Positions 35,801-46,495 are shown, numbered from the stretch's first letter. The stretch: 64,000 nucleotides of DNA from Trichomonas vaginalis G3 (GCF_026262505.1 NC_067207.1:14476082-14540081), one strand, 5' to 3'. Numbers and translations: made by a program. The notes: generated by a model not told the origin, from the letters alone.

Positions 35801-37488
35801 ACAATCGAACAAATATTGGAAGATTGTCGTTAAATTACATTCGCAAGTTCCAGCAAAGGTTTTATACGTTGTTATATGGATCTACTAACCTTGATTCATT
35901 ACCTGGATTGATTTTGGGAACTGATATCAATGATAATTATATGAAATCCCAAAATATCGATACAAAAGTGACGATAAAAGACCCTGTGTATGGTATTATG
36001 CATGATGTGTACTACAGTTTGTCATGTGAAGCGCAAGTATCGCTGTTTAATACAATGTCTCTTTGGATTTTAGATACAGATTATAATTTGAGTTTATCTT
36101 ACGATGATGAGTACACATATCACTTTGAACATATATTATTTGGCCATATAATACCATATCTCAACAAAGGAATGGACATTTTCAGTGCAAAAGTCAATGA
36201 ATTAAATGTTTCAAAGACAAATGACTTATTGATTGTCTATATCCTTTTGTTTGTTATGCAGCTGATATTTGTTTCTATTTTCGTCTTCTTTTCCGTTAGA
36301 ACTTTAATTCATCATATTATGACACCAAGAAGACTTCTTCAGCTTGTTCCTCCAGAGTGTTTGATGAAATCTCCAGCAATTGTTAAATGGTTTTCAGGAA
36401 ATTCCGCGATTTCTGAAAAATATCTTCAAGGAAACAAAGCAGCAATGAATAATGAGTCAGTAGAGTTTGCTTGTGACTCATGTGATTCATGTGGTGTTGC
36501 TTTATGCGATGAATTCCTCGAAATCAACAATTGCAATGCAACATTTTTGAAAATGGCCAAATACACTGATCCAAACAATGATTTAGAGAGTGTAAGGCAA
36601 GTACTGATGCGTATTCTTGTTGATAAAGACAAAATTGCATCAATACAAAGACTAGAACGTTCTGCCAAAAAAATGTCCGCAGGAGTTTCTAAAAATTCCA
36701 CTTTTTCTTTTGAATCATCGATTGCAACTGATTACGGCAAACTTAAGAATGTTGTAGTTACTCTCCACGCGTGTACTGATGGTGACGAAGATGATTTAAT
36801 GCAATCCATGACTAATATACAAAACTTTGCAATTGTTATAAAAGAAAACACACAAATACATATGTTAGAAGAGACAATTGCAAAAGAAAAAGAGAAATCG
36901 GAGAAACTGATGTTGCAAATAATGCCACAATCAATCAGACAGAAACAGAATGAAGTAATGGATGCATGTTTCCAAGCAGATATTGCATCAGTAATTGTAG
37001 GACATGTAAATACTGATGCTGAAGGAGAAGAATTAGTGAAATTTGTTTCTTCTGCTTTCAATGCATTCGATGGAGCAATGGATGGTGATACATTCAAGAT
37101 AAGAACATGTGGAATGTATTATATCTGTATTTGTGGTTTGTTTTCGAAACCAAATTCTCAGAAAACAAATGCAGTTGAAGTTGCTTTGAAAATGATTTTG
37201 ATGGCACAGAAAAACATTGATTCAAGTCTTGGAAGTGTTTCTATTGGAATTCACTCCGGAGTTGTGAAATGTGGAATGGTTGGACAGTCATTCCCTGTGT
37301 TCGATGTACTTGGTGATACATCACAAGGAGCAATGAAACTCTGTGACACTTGTCCTCCTTGGTTAATTCACGTGAGTGAGAGAACTTACAACGAAATCAA
37401 GTACATGAAGTATTATATTAAGGAAATAGGAAGCGGTGATGAAAGAAATAAGACTTATTTAGTATCCAATACTGGCTTTTCTAATTGA
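32812..37488 (+). CDS. Large multi-pass membrane protein with C-terminal class III nucleotidyl cyclase-like domain
   Basis: 1558 residues. The ATG at 32812 is chosen because it follows an initiator by 12 bases; the frame is open two codons further, but from a TTG. Nine or so membrane segments fall at about residues 75-345. A cytosolic or luminal part with an acidic linker follows (350-640). Further membrane segments lie near 645-668, 840-865, 930-955 and 1140-1165, with an Asn-rich (glycosylation-prone) loop at 680-840. The C-terminal cyclase-like domain spans about 1387-1550 and keeps SIGIHSGVVKCGMVG and FDVLGDTSQGAMKL. Family members make cAMP or cGMP from ATP or GTP. Here the first metal Asp position reads VGHVN and the second (KxxGDxY) reads TCGMYYI, so both metal-binding aspartates appear absent. 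A regulatory or dead cyclase is likely. Trichomonads carry large families of such membrane cyclases. Most of the gene is duplicated in the left arm. Confidence 0.88.
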   Translation: MTSIYAASSIHSKSTLSKKYEVDMSAMWNGGEKLRVKADESHDQFSFSYYLQQYSMDVGRFNELPSWLNTLRMIVFPFYLILDSTGVLLTNDFSSQFFNTIITILKRCIVILPLNASINTLVTFNFSLIIIYAALMYLLFKNILKYRSGNVPSRSDIYSWILNSRILCPILSSYISYYFSKYLFAIVGEYTMNELYNLMISIPIIIMHSTYVFYSCAIYNATPLIRPNDITQLWYAHSCLDRRINMVLYVLMFFQSLLTFFSSPIKEIAHFVFIFALASFFAFNVLRILPAVAPKYNAVIIWAALASLPLTLFPLVSYYTEKYALYYFIGCIIFIPIAYFIAKKLVTIRCRRIIDAFTGMRESEDEEGEDNNLDPLSAAILHLNQNTNVDFLKLNISGEHQISLYLRVGFLFHIPEVEDQSFIKWSIDQTVKADLLLSACQISYALKNDFRMLNSLSVHVDKLSSGPFNSRSFALLFDLLRQESLTQLNQPLLSNIQHCKHESYTLQNFCSEFWGNVIKQRIQCMNDVIPQISNEFTRTENLFQNLIRNYPLSSTAYRETVIIYHKVLGNHEKTLELQAKLNKIKKIGDVESERSSSSELEEIDRNFQEQMDPWLSAQAIIKNIPSRARRLVIFTTVIMIFIIAAMPLIQLIISLFKVKGFLKLTLPIQIIGSIQMQVSRIPQLIRRISLYQNNEIKKFDVGPVAGHLVEFSDENSTRYYLDQYINNFSKNISGYLDSCTDDDIPYEVCANSSHRIISGGVESNSTLYNMLSSYLLAASNLKDKNNFSPMDDNANLEFLFQNFDAVVSGVTSALGYLNAHIISFYAEFQRLCDIYYFITIIIPIVFIVPLTGLTIIVAKKEIKATLRLFFGIPKNEIAALRWNIKGKYGKGTIKREEITPDEASQEGADLRKDELLENLALVPRYQHGIYIDWLGCCTIFVTFSILMSYTGICVFHASMRQIIQMANAYTYSITVFSHASTCYVWAQEYFSKNPVINNRTNIGRLSLNYIRKFQQRFYTLLYGSTNLDSLPGLILGTDINDNYMKSQNIDTKVTIKDPVYGIMHDVYYSLSCEAQVSLFNTMSLWILDTDYNLSLSYDDEYTYHFEHILFGHIIPYLNKGMDIFSAKVNELNVSKTNDLLIVYILLFVMQLIFVSIFVFFSVRTLIHHIMTPRRLLQLVPPECLMKSPAIVKWFSGNSAISEKYLQGNKAAMNNESVEFACDSCDSCGVALCDEFLEINNCNATFLKMAKYTDPNNDLESVRQVLMRILVDKDKIASIQRLERSAKKMSAGVSKNSTFSFESSIATDYGKLKNVVVTLHACTDGDEDDLMQSMTNIQNFAIVIKENTQIHMLEETIAKEKEKSEKLMLQIMPQSIRQKQNEVMDACFQADIASVIVGHVNTDAEGEELVKFVSSAFNAFDGAMDGDTFKIRTCGMYYICICGLFSKPNSQKTNAVEVALKMILMAQKNIDSSLGSVSIGIHSGVVKCGMVGQSFPVFDVLGDTSQGAMKLCDTCPPWLIHVSERTYNEIKYMKYYIKEIGSGDERNKTYLVSNTGFSN

Positions 37489-39195
37489 GATTTTTATTTT
37501 TTTTATTTTTATTGTTTATTTGTTTGTATTTTTTTATTTATAAATTTATGTTGTTTATACATGTTTTGAAATTGATGAATCATATTTTTTCATTAGCTTA
37601 TTACTCATTCAGCAAGTATGCGTGAATAAAGCCTTCCTCCACTGGATATTCCATTTGTTTATTTATTAATTTGCTCAAATGAAGCAATGAGAAATTCATC
37701 CTAATCCGAGTCTCGTGTTATTTCATTTTGATCACCCCAATTTGTATTTCTTTGGTAAAAATCAATGAAAATGAATTATAGTAACTCATATTCAAATGAG
37801 AGCTGGTTCACACAAGTGATAATAAATGTTTTATTTTAGATTCATTCGAAAAGAGCATCTACTTATTTATAGACATATCAACAATAAGTTATTTTTTTCT
37901 CAAAAAAAAACTAGTAAATAAAGTATTTTCTTTACATTCACATTGTATCTCATAGTTTTTTTTAGGTTTCGCAAAACTTCCAAAAACAAATATGCTATAA
38001 AAGTGACAATTTTAGCAAAACGAAACCCTTACTATTATAGGTCTAATTCCTCAAAAGGTTAACTTGATAACTGATAATATCTCTGATCATCATAACGGTA
38101 AAGGTTCCGTTGCATTTGTTATTGACTTCTTTTAAACCCTTTATTTTTGATATACAGACTCATAAGCAGAGACGAAATCAAAAAATCCAATTCAAAATTT
38201 GTGTTAATTCTTGGGTTGTTCATGTTACAATTTAGAAATAAGCCAATCATTCTAGTTTTAATATATCTTTTCTGTTTTCAGTTTGAAATTACCTGATTAG
38301 TGAAAGATTAAGTGAATGTTTTAAAACTGAATGCATATTAATGCCAAAATAGACAGCACTGAACTTGAAAGGATTCAAAAATTTGTAGGCAAACATAATT
38401 TTTATTCGTGAACAAATTTCAAGAAAAAAGCAGTTTAACATATATTAAAGTCTAGCCCTGGAAAATTCAGAGTCATTTTTAGGGTTATTTTAGAGTGGAA
38501 AAAAAAGTAAAAAAAGACGTTCAAAATTTAAAAGAGTTATTTTTAGGGTTATTCAAAATTTGTGTTAATTGAAAGAAATTTGATCGTCTTTTTTAACTTT
38601 TTTTGCAATCTAGAATGATCCCATTTTTAATATGTGCTTCATCAAACAATGATCCCCAGGGATACATATTTGCAGGATCCTGATACTAATTTAACGACAC
38701 ATAGGACTGTATTTAGTATGTTTTATGAGATATTGCTTAGTTGATATCATTACCTGATCTAATGTAGGCATAAGAACATATTTATACCGTTTCCAATACG
38801 AACTCAAATGGACACATATATCTAAAAATGAGCAAGCATATGCGAAAGCTAAGCCTTAATAAGTTGTCATACATAATTTTAAATGGACGCTTCCATTAAT
38901 AAGGATAGCTCAACAAACGCTCATTGCTGATTAGTTATATATTAATTCTTAATCAGCGAACTATTAAATTATAAATGCATCAAGCCTTAGATAGGAATTT
39001 ACTATCACCTACTAGACTCATGCTTACAAGTTAATGATCAAGCTATTTACTCCAATATTCAGAGTGGAAGCACTTCTAAAAAGAGTGATAAAAAATGAAA
39101 TGTGATATACGTAAAAATATTTTTAGGTATATAATCTAATGGGAAATTAAGCTTAGTATCTTATGTAAGAAATAAAATATTCGGTCACAAAACTA
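37489..39195. other. Intergenic AT-rich DNA
   Basis: Convergent spacer after the cyclase gene and before the 3' end of the ankyrin gene. Poly-T runs follow the cyclase stop. A short repeat of GAGTTATTTTTAGGGTTATT type occurs near 38470 and 38530. No gene is seen. Confidence 0.55.
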
Positions 39196-41701
39196 TTATA
39201 ATAGTAACGTGCCGCAATATGAAAAAAGAAATTCGGTTATTTCTTTTTTATAATAACGTAATGCATAATGATAAGCGGTTTCTCCATTTTTATCTTTTTC
39301 ATTGATATTTATACCATGTGAAATAAGAAATTCGACTGTTTCTTTACTATTATATCCTGCTGCATAATGAAGAGCTGTTCTTCCATATTTATCTTTTTCA
39401 TTGATATTTATACCGTGTGAAATAAGAAGTTCGGTTATTTCTTGATATTTAAGTTCTAATACAAAATGAAGAGCTGTTCTTCCATATTTATCTTTTTCAT
39501 TGATATTTATACCGTGTGAAATAAGAAGTTTGGCTGTTTCTTTTCTATCATAATATAATGCATAATGAAGAGCTGTTCTTCCATATTTATCTTTTTCATT
39601 GATATTTATACCGTGTGAGATAAGGATTTCGGCTATTTCTTTTCTATCATAATATAATGCATAATGAAGAGCTGTTCTTCCATATTTATCTTTTTCATTA
39701 ATATTTATACCATGTGAAATAAGAAATTCGACTGTTTCTTTTCTATCATAATATAATGCATAATGAAGAGCTGTTCTTCCATATTTATCTTTTTCATTGA
39801 TATTTATACCGTGTGAAATAAGAAATTCGACTGTTTCTTTTCTATCATAATATAATGCATAATGAAGAGCTGTTCTTCCATATTTATCTTTTTCATTGAT
39901 ATTTATACCGTGTGAAATAAGAAGTTTGGCTGTTTCTTTTCTATCATAATATAATGCATAATGAAGAGCTGTTCTTCCATATTTATCTTTTTCATTGATA
40001 TTTATACCGTGTGAGATAAGGATTTCGGCTATTTCTTTTCTATCATAATATAATGCATAATGAAGAGCTGTTTTCTCATCATTATCTTTTTCATTGATAT
40101 TTATACCATGTGAAATAAGAAATTCGACTGTTTCTTTACTATTATATTTTGCTGCATAATGAAGAGTTGTTCTTCCATATTTATCTTTTTCATTGATATT
40201 TATACCGTGTGAAATAAGAAATTCGACTGTTTCTTTACTATTATATTTTGCTGCATAATGAAGAGCTGTTTTCTCATCATTATCTTTTTCATTAATATTT
40301 ATACCATGTGAAATAAGAAATTCGACTGTTTCTTTTCTATCATAATATAATGCATAATGAAGAGCTGTTCTTCCATATTTATCTTTTTCATTGATATTTA
40401 TACCGTGTGAAATAAGAAATTCGGCTGTTTCTTGATAATTATGTTCTAATGCATAATGAAGAGCTGTTTTCTCATCATTATCTTTTTCATTGATATTTAT
40501 ACCGTGTGAAATAAGAAGTTCGGCTGTTTCTTTACTATTATAAATTGCGGCTTTATGAAGAGCGGTTTTTCCATTTTTATTTTTATCATTGATATTTGCA
40601 CCGTGTGATATAAGAAGTTCGGCTGTTTCTTTACTATTATATTGTGCCGCAATATGAAGAGAGGTTTGCCTATCACTATATTTTTTATTGATGTTTGCAC
40701 CATTTGATAGGAAATATTCGCAAAGAGATGGAATATTAAATATCACCGAATTAATAAAGCAATTCTTAACATCATTAGTTTGATCGAAACATACTAAAAA
40801 TGATTCAAGATTATTATACTGGGCACAATAATTCAGATCGATCCATATATAATATTCATTCTTCAAGAATGTAACAAAATCAATGTTGTGTGAAATAATT
40901 GCATACTTCTTGCAAAATCTATCTGGTGTCTGATATTTCAAACATTCGCTCATGATCTCTTGATTTCCTCCTAAAAATGAAAATTGAAGACATCTTCCAG
41001 TTATTTCTGTGCTGAATTTCGTTCTTAAGAATTTGAAACAATCAACTGCTCCATGGTAACAACATAATTCAAGTAATGAATATTTTGAATGCTGGATATA
41101 AACTACATTCAAGCATTTTATCTTTATCAAATCCTTCTCTTTCGGTGAATGAAATGAATCTTTCTAAGTCATTATACATAATTGCCCTGTAAATTGTATC
41201 TTCTGTATGAATATCGAGATTTTTTGATTTAATTTTTTCAAAATCAACGGATTTGTCTAATTTAATTCCATATTCTTTGTAAAACAGGAAGATTGAAATA
41301 GTTTCAACACAGTTGACCTCAGTGATATGGTAATCATCAGATATGAGTTTGGCAAGAGATAAATATGACTTTATATAGCGATTATTATACGGAATTATAT
41401 TTAAAATATCTTTCATAATCTTTTTTGGTGGGTATTTCTTCGAATCAATCAATTCTGTTTTGAATATTTTGTAAATTTCTTTTAATTCTTCTTCCTTGTC
41501 CGTTTTCAGCTGATATAACGCATTATATGAATCAATGTAGTATTTATAGATACTTCGCAGTTCGCTGTATTTATTGGGATGAATGCCTTGTTCGGACATC
41601 AATAATTTTTTAAAAGGATACATTTGCAAATTAACATATAAATATTTTTTAAACTCATTAGAAGATACAAATATTATGTTAGACATGTGGAAATCAATCA
41701 T
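39196..41701 (-). pseudogene. Ankyrin-repeat protein with DUF3447-like N-terminal half, one frameshift
   Basis: The gene starts at the ATG at 41701 (an in-frame MSN start at 41686 is also possible). It runs about 205 codons, shifts frame by one near 41075-41095, then runs about 625 codons to 39196. The N-terminal 350 residues (SLLELCCYHGAVDCFKFL, FLGGNQEIMSECLKYQ) are the DUF3447-type helical region common in Trichomonas ankyrin proteins. About 15 ankyrin repeats of 33 residues follow (KDKYGRTALHYALYYDRKET type, then FLISHGININE). Several are nearly identical as DNA (99-bp units), with a run of three units occurring twice. Such proteins bind other proteins, but the partner is unknown. Only one break in 2.5 kb argues for an intact gene with an error or a very new mutation. 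Confidence 0.85.
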
Positions 41702-43226
41702 CACAAAGATTTCGGAAATAATTTATGAACATTAATTAAGTTTATAGATATGAAATGACACAACAACAATAGAAAAATCGAAAGCAATAAGATTTTCATC
41801 CAGGTGATGATTTATACAAGATACTTCAAGGAAATCATTACATCTGAGATATAAATGAACCTGACAAGAATTCTATTGCTAGTGTTCATCAGCTGTGCGA
41901 AAATTTACAAATGGAATTCTAAATAAATCAAATCCCAGTACAGATGTTGGTGTAAATGCTTTTTGAAACCACTAAAATCTTAAATGTTTATATATATTCC
42001 TAATTCTATTACTTTACACGCCTTAGATTGTGTTGCTTGGAAAACATATTTGCAAAGCGTTATATTATATTACATCTTTGGAATTTGATTGAGGAGTTTT
42101 CTATAAATCACTAAACTCACTAGAAATCCGTACGCGATCTTAAAATTCTGACATTACAAAAATTTTGTTCACAATTTTGATTATGGAGAGATACGATTTA
42201 ACTTTGAATTAGTGGATCTTTAGCTCTAATCATGTCATGAATTGCATGTAAGTATTTCGATTTCTTCGTGTATGTTCTTTTAAAGTTCCTGAATCCAAAG
42301 ATTTTTCATATGAATTCAAAAACGATCATTTGATACTCGCTTGTATAGGAAGTTTTTATTATAAACTAGTGAATAGTAGCTACTAATTTGCTTCATTTAT
42401 ATTCTATAAGTTTTTGCGAAAGATAATTCGAAATATTCAAAATACATGTGATAATTTTTTATATTATTATGCTAGTTGAATAGTAATAAATTTATACATT
42501 TTCCTAAACCATAGAATATTTCGAGAATAATCTTCTACACCTGTAAAGAAGGACAGAAAGCAGTGACGACAAGACATTATTGCAATATCAACTTCATCAA
42601 TATGCATATATCAAACAATAGTTCATAAAGTGATTTCCAAAATTTTCCAAAATTCATTTATTCTCCAGTTGAAATGCCAATGAAATCACATGCATTACTG
42701 CTGCAGGTTTGAAGATTATGAACCAATAGAAAAAACAATTTTGGGAGAATAAAAAAAAAAAAACTAGTAATTGCTACTACACTCGTTTTATACACAATTC
42801 AATTTTTTTTTCCACTGTTCAAATTGTTTTTTCCACAATTTGAAAAATCCAAAGTGTGATTCGAAGTGATATTGAGCAAAAATAATTAAGGCAATATCAG
42901 ATACTGTAGCTTTGAAATGTTATGTCATAGTTTGAAATAATATTATCATATTTTCATCTAATAATTAAGATGGAGCTGAAACAAATCAATATTTTTCATT
43001 TATTAAATGCATAATGCTATTTTTTAAAAAATCAATAGCCTATTTTCGATAAGAATATTTTTGAAATTTTTATTTTATCGATAAAATATCGAAATTGGGA
43101 AATACAATAGCATCGAATTTTCAAATTTAAGGTCTCAGTAAGCTCCAGTTTTAAGGAAACGGATACTTTAAAATTTAAGAAATAAAAACATATATATTAT
43201 ATATAGGAAAATTAATACTGTTTTAT
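41702..43226. other. Intergenic AT-rich DNA
   Basis: No gene is seen. A TCATA initiator-like site lies on the reverse strand about 25 bases before the ankyrin ATG. The rest is AT-rich with homopolymer runs. Confidence 0.5.
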
Positions 43227-44525
43227 TTACACATGTTTTCTGACGTACTCAATAGCATCGCCAATCTTTGTGTTTGGTTCAATATTTTGGAGAGAGAAAG
43301 TGAATCCTTTGACGATTCTTTCTACCTCTTCGTGGCTTGCGTCGCCAGCCATGTAGTTGAAGAATCCAGAGAAATACTTCTCTTTGTCTGTTTCGAGCGA
43401 ATAAGTGACGAATGCGAGCCATTTACTCAGCAAATCTCCGTCAACAATTGAGTCAAGGACTAAGTCTTTGATTCTGTCGCCGACTTTCATCTTTCCAATC
43501 ATTGAGATCTCAATTCCACCTCCATCTGGGAATTCTGTTGCAATTGAGGTGTCAGTTTGTAATCTGTTCATCAATGAGAGGAATTTGAAGTGGTACCCGT
43601 CATTGTAGTTCTTATTGTAAGCATTGCGAAGTCTCTTGTATACATCTGATACCTTTTCGCTTGAATATGCTTTTGTAAAGATATCTAACTCGCCAACGAA
43701 GTTAGCGAATGCGTATTTCTTGTAAGCAGCAATTCTGTTGTAGTCCTTCTCATCTTTAAACTTGTTTTCGAAGTAGTTTTTCAGATATTGTTGGTTGTAA
43801 TCGTCGCAAACTCTAATATTTACAGGAATTGAGCATCCCATGTAATAGTTATTCTTATTGTTTGTCATAGCAGCAAATGAAATGGCTGCTGCCATGCATT
43901 GGTGCTCAAATAATTTATTAACCTTGCCGTTTTGGTAGCAAACTAGATCTTTAAGTGGGAATCTGAACTGCTTAGAGTTGACGAATCTTGATTTAACTGG
44001 ATTTTGTACTTTCGAAACAAATCTTGAGATGTTTGGATTTGATGCACAGTAAGGAATGATTTCTCTGTTCTCTGACATCTGTTTCTTGAAGTATTGTGAT
44101 ACATCAATTGGAATTCCTTCAAGAGGCTTGATGTTTGGAATGTCATCTTGTGATAATTCTTCTGCAAGTAGTGTTGCAAACTTTCCATCAGCCATACAGT
44201 GACACATGTTCATAATGACAAAGTTATCATTTGCTCCAAGTGTTCCTAATGATGTTTCTTTTGTGATTCCTTGATTTTCTTTCATCCATGTTGCAGCTGA
44301 ATGTAAATCTTTGATAGAATCTGGTATTTTGACAACTTTTGGTGTTGGTACTCCTGACACTAAGTTCTTTCCATCATATTTTATCCTTAATCCCATTGTT
44401 CTTTGCTGAATTTGATCAATAATTGATGGAACATACTTAGGATTTGATATTGTTAGGCCCATTTGGAGATAACAATTGGAAAGAAGATGCAAACATTCAA
44501 GTCCGCATGGTTCTCTGATTTCCAT
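43227..44525 (-). CDS. Condensation/acyltransferase-like protein (HxxxDG)
   Basis: 432 residues from the ATG at 44525, intact. Residues 103-114 read VIMNMCHCMADG, giving the HxxxDG active-site motif (His109, Asp113, Gly114) of the CoA-dependent acyltransferase/condensation superfamily, whose His takes the proton from the acceptor. The length fits one two-lobed domain. A later GGGIEISMIGKMKV strand (about 340-355) may match the second-lobe strand near the channel. The substrate is unknown; alcohol, sterol or peptide acyl transfer are all possible. It is a stand-alone gene about 120 bases from the end of element B, on the opposite strand. No clear initiator is seen. Confidence 0.65.
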   Translation of the reverse strand: MEIREPCGLECLHLLSNCYLQMGLTISNPKYVPSIIDQIQQRTMGLRIKYDGKNLVSGVPTPKVVKIPDSIKDLHSAATWMKENQGITKETSLGTLGANDNFVIMNMCHCMADGKFATLLAEELSQDDIPNIKPLEGIPIDVSQYFKKQMSENREIIPYCASNPNISRFVSKVQNPVKSRFVNSKQFRFPLKDLVCYQNGKVNKLFEHQCMAAAISFAAMTNNKNNYYMGCSIPVNIRVCDDYNQQYLKNYFENKFKDEKDYNRIAAYKKYAFANFVGELDIFTKAYSSEKVSDVYKRLRNAYNKNYNDGYHFKFLSLMNRLQTDTSIATEFPDGGGIEISMIGKMKVGDRIKDLVLDSIVDGDLLSKWLAFVTYSLETDKEKYFSGFFNYMAGDASHEEVERIVKGFTFSLQNIEPNTKIGDAIEYVRKHV

Positions 44526-44796
44526 TTTTAAAAGTTGATAGTCTGTTACTTCACTTCGATGCTGTTAAATATGTTTGACATATAAGACAACATAAAAGAA
44601 ATGTTTTTTACGGTATAATAGCATTTTTTTTTTCAAAATCAATGAGTAGTAGGATATGACGGGTTTAGTGACTTTTTTTGTTACATCTATATATAGACGA
44701 TGCATTAAAATATATTTATTTATAAATCATTAAAAAATTAACATTAATTTTAAAATAATTTATTTTTTTATCTTTTATAAAAGAAGCTATATATAG

Positions 44797-46043
44797 ATGA
44801 TGTCAGATATTCCGCGATTAATTAAACATTGTTTAAATCCTGAATGGGTTAAACTTCAATTTAAAAATGAAGATTGTGAATTATTAAATGAATATGAAAG
44901 CCAAAATAAGCTAATGAGGTATAAATATAATGATAAAGAATATTTAATTTCATGGAATCAATGGAGTCATAATCAAAGACCTCATAAACGAGAAGAAGAA
45001 ATTGAAAATAATGAAATGGAAATCATTGATGACATTAAAGAGGATGGAATTCCTAAATTTTGTAGAAAAACCTTTAGAACTAAGTTAGGAGCATATAAAC
45101 GTAGAGTATTAAATCCTGAATATCTTAAACATCAATTTAAAAAGGAAGACTGTGAATTATTAAACGCTAATGAATATGAAAATGCTAAATCAAAACTGAG
45201 ATATAAATATATTGGAAGTGATGAAAGGTGTAAAGATAAAGATAAAGTTTATTCAGTTTCATATAATAACTGGCACACGTTAGGGATAAGAAAACATTTA
45301 GTCGCCCTTCATTTGCACCATATCCATATTCATACGAAATCGATCATCTGGAATATTCAAAAGGAAACCTTACTTATTTATTCGCCATTAACATTAACAT
45401 TAGATATTTATATTGCATTCCGGTGAAAGGGAAAACAGAACAGGAAACAAGAAGAGCTATACAATACTTACTAGATCATGAAAGAGTAGATAATATCAGA
45501 GGTGATGGTGATAAAGGATTTCAGGCAACTATGATTCATTATTTCCCACAAATTAATTTTTACTTTTCATCCTCTCCATATACGTTTCATAATAAAATAG
45601 TTGATGCGGTAATGAGAACTCTTAGAGATGCGTTAGGGGTTAACGGTCAGATATACTGGGATGGAAATCATGACTCCATCATACAACAGTTAGTATATTA
45701 TTACAATAATACATGGCATAGAACTATAAACATGAAACCAGTGGAAATGAAAAATGATATTTCAAAAGAATGGGAATATATTAGAAAGCAAATGGAAAGG
45801 TTAAATGATGTTAAACGTGAACAAATTAATTCGGGGCTCATGAATTTTAAACAAGGGGATAAAGTTTTGATTCATCTCGATTATGGAAAAACTAATAAAT
45901 CAATGACAAAAAGAAGACGAAGATTTGACACAATAGCTGAATTTGTTAGATATATTAACGGCAATGCATTAGTTGAAGTTGACAATAAATTAATAGAAAT
46001 TCCGATTTATTTTATTACTCCATTATATTTAAATAATATTTAA
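44797..46043 (+). pseudogene. Element B: retroviral-type (DDE) integrase, broken
   Basis: About 415 codons next to the element's end, as usual in Mavericks. The first half holds two related copies of a small domain (LNPEWVKLQFKNEDCELLN and LNPEYLKHQFKKEDCELLN). The second half shows the rve integrase core (IDNIRGDGD- and YYNNTWHRTINMKPVEM-type segments) and a chromodomain/SH3-like tail. The enzyme inserts the element into host DNA. Broken, about one break. Confidence 0.75.
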
Positions 46044-46062
46044 TTTTTTTATTTCGTAAGAA

Positions 46063-46383
46063 ATGAGTGACAACAAAGCAGCCAAGAGTCCTGATTCAAT
46101 TAAGATTCAGAGTCCAGACAATGAATATAAAAAGAAACTAAACAGAATTAAATCAAAAATATGCTATTACAAAAAGAAGCCGCAATGCGGCGGGGCTGAT
46201 GCCCATAAAACTAAAGTAACTGAGAATGATAAAGAGAGGAAAGAAATAATCGAAAAATTAGAAACTTACCGTTCAATCCTTAAACTGAGTGAAGCAAAAA
46301 TAAAAGAATTTAATAGAATAAATAAATTGATTGGAAGAGATGAATTTAATAAAGATGAATTTTTAAACTCAATCCAAATTTAA
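46063..46383 (+). CDS. Element B: 106-residue basic coiled-coil protein
   Basis: Open frame starting 20 bases after the integrase stop. Lys-rich front, then a long helix (KERKEIIEKLETYRSILKLS) with heptads. The family is not recognised. A short GC hairpin (GCCGCAATGCGGC) lies within the gene near 46179-46191. Confidence 0.5.
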   Translation: MSDNKAAKSPDSIKIQSPDNEYKKKLNRIKSKICYYKKKPQCGGADAHKTKVTENDKERKEIIEKLETYRSILKLSEAKIKEFNRINKLIGRDEFNKDEFLNSIQI

Positions 46384-46403
46384 TTTTTATTCCTCTTCGA
46401 CAA

Positions 46404-46418
46404 CGTCTCTTCGAGACG
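46404..46418. terminator. Compact hairpin between convergent genes
   Basis: CGTCTC-TTC-GAGACG forms a 6-bp stem with a 3-base loop, just after the stop of the 106-residue gene and facing the primase-helicase gene. Hairpins mark mRNA ends in some large DNA viruses. That role here is inference. Confidence 0.4.
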
Positions 46419-46420
46419 AA

Positions 46421-46495
46421 GGTGTCACTACGTCACCATGTGTCATCAGGTTAATTAACTTCTCTTAAAATTACTGACAGCATGACATTTTGACA
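46421..46495 (+). repeat. Iteron-like repeat, copy A
   Basis: 75 bases beginning GGTGTCACTACGTCACC and ending in GACATTTTGACA, with a central GTTAATTAAC palindrome. Nearly identical to copy B; related inverted copies lie at 57222-57451. Confidence 0.85.

Larger units (their letters stand above)
22998..36759. repeat. Right arm of the 13.7-kb inverted duplication
   Basis: This is the reverse complement of 8836-22578. It contains the other copy of the element A end, the PHD-SET3-like gene and the cyclase gene up to about residue 1316. Beyond 36759 the cyclase gene continues intact into unique DNA, so this arm sits in the more complete context. Confidence 0.93.

Noticed and set aside
8836-36759. 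The palindrome as natural terminal repeats of the Maverick element
   Set aside because: The arms extend some 8 kb beyond the element's end into host genes, so they are not the element's own terminal repeats.
38470-38550. Repeated TTATTTTTAGGGTTATT as telomere-like sequence
   Set aside because: Only two copies occur, and they are not tandem hexamers.
39196-40700. 99-bp repeats as a CRISPR-like array
   Set aside because: The repeats are contiguous, in frame and code for ankyrin repeats, with no spacers.
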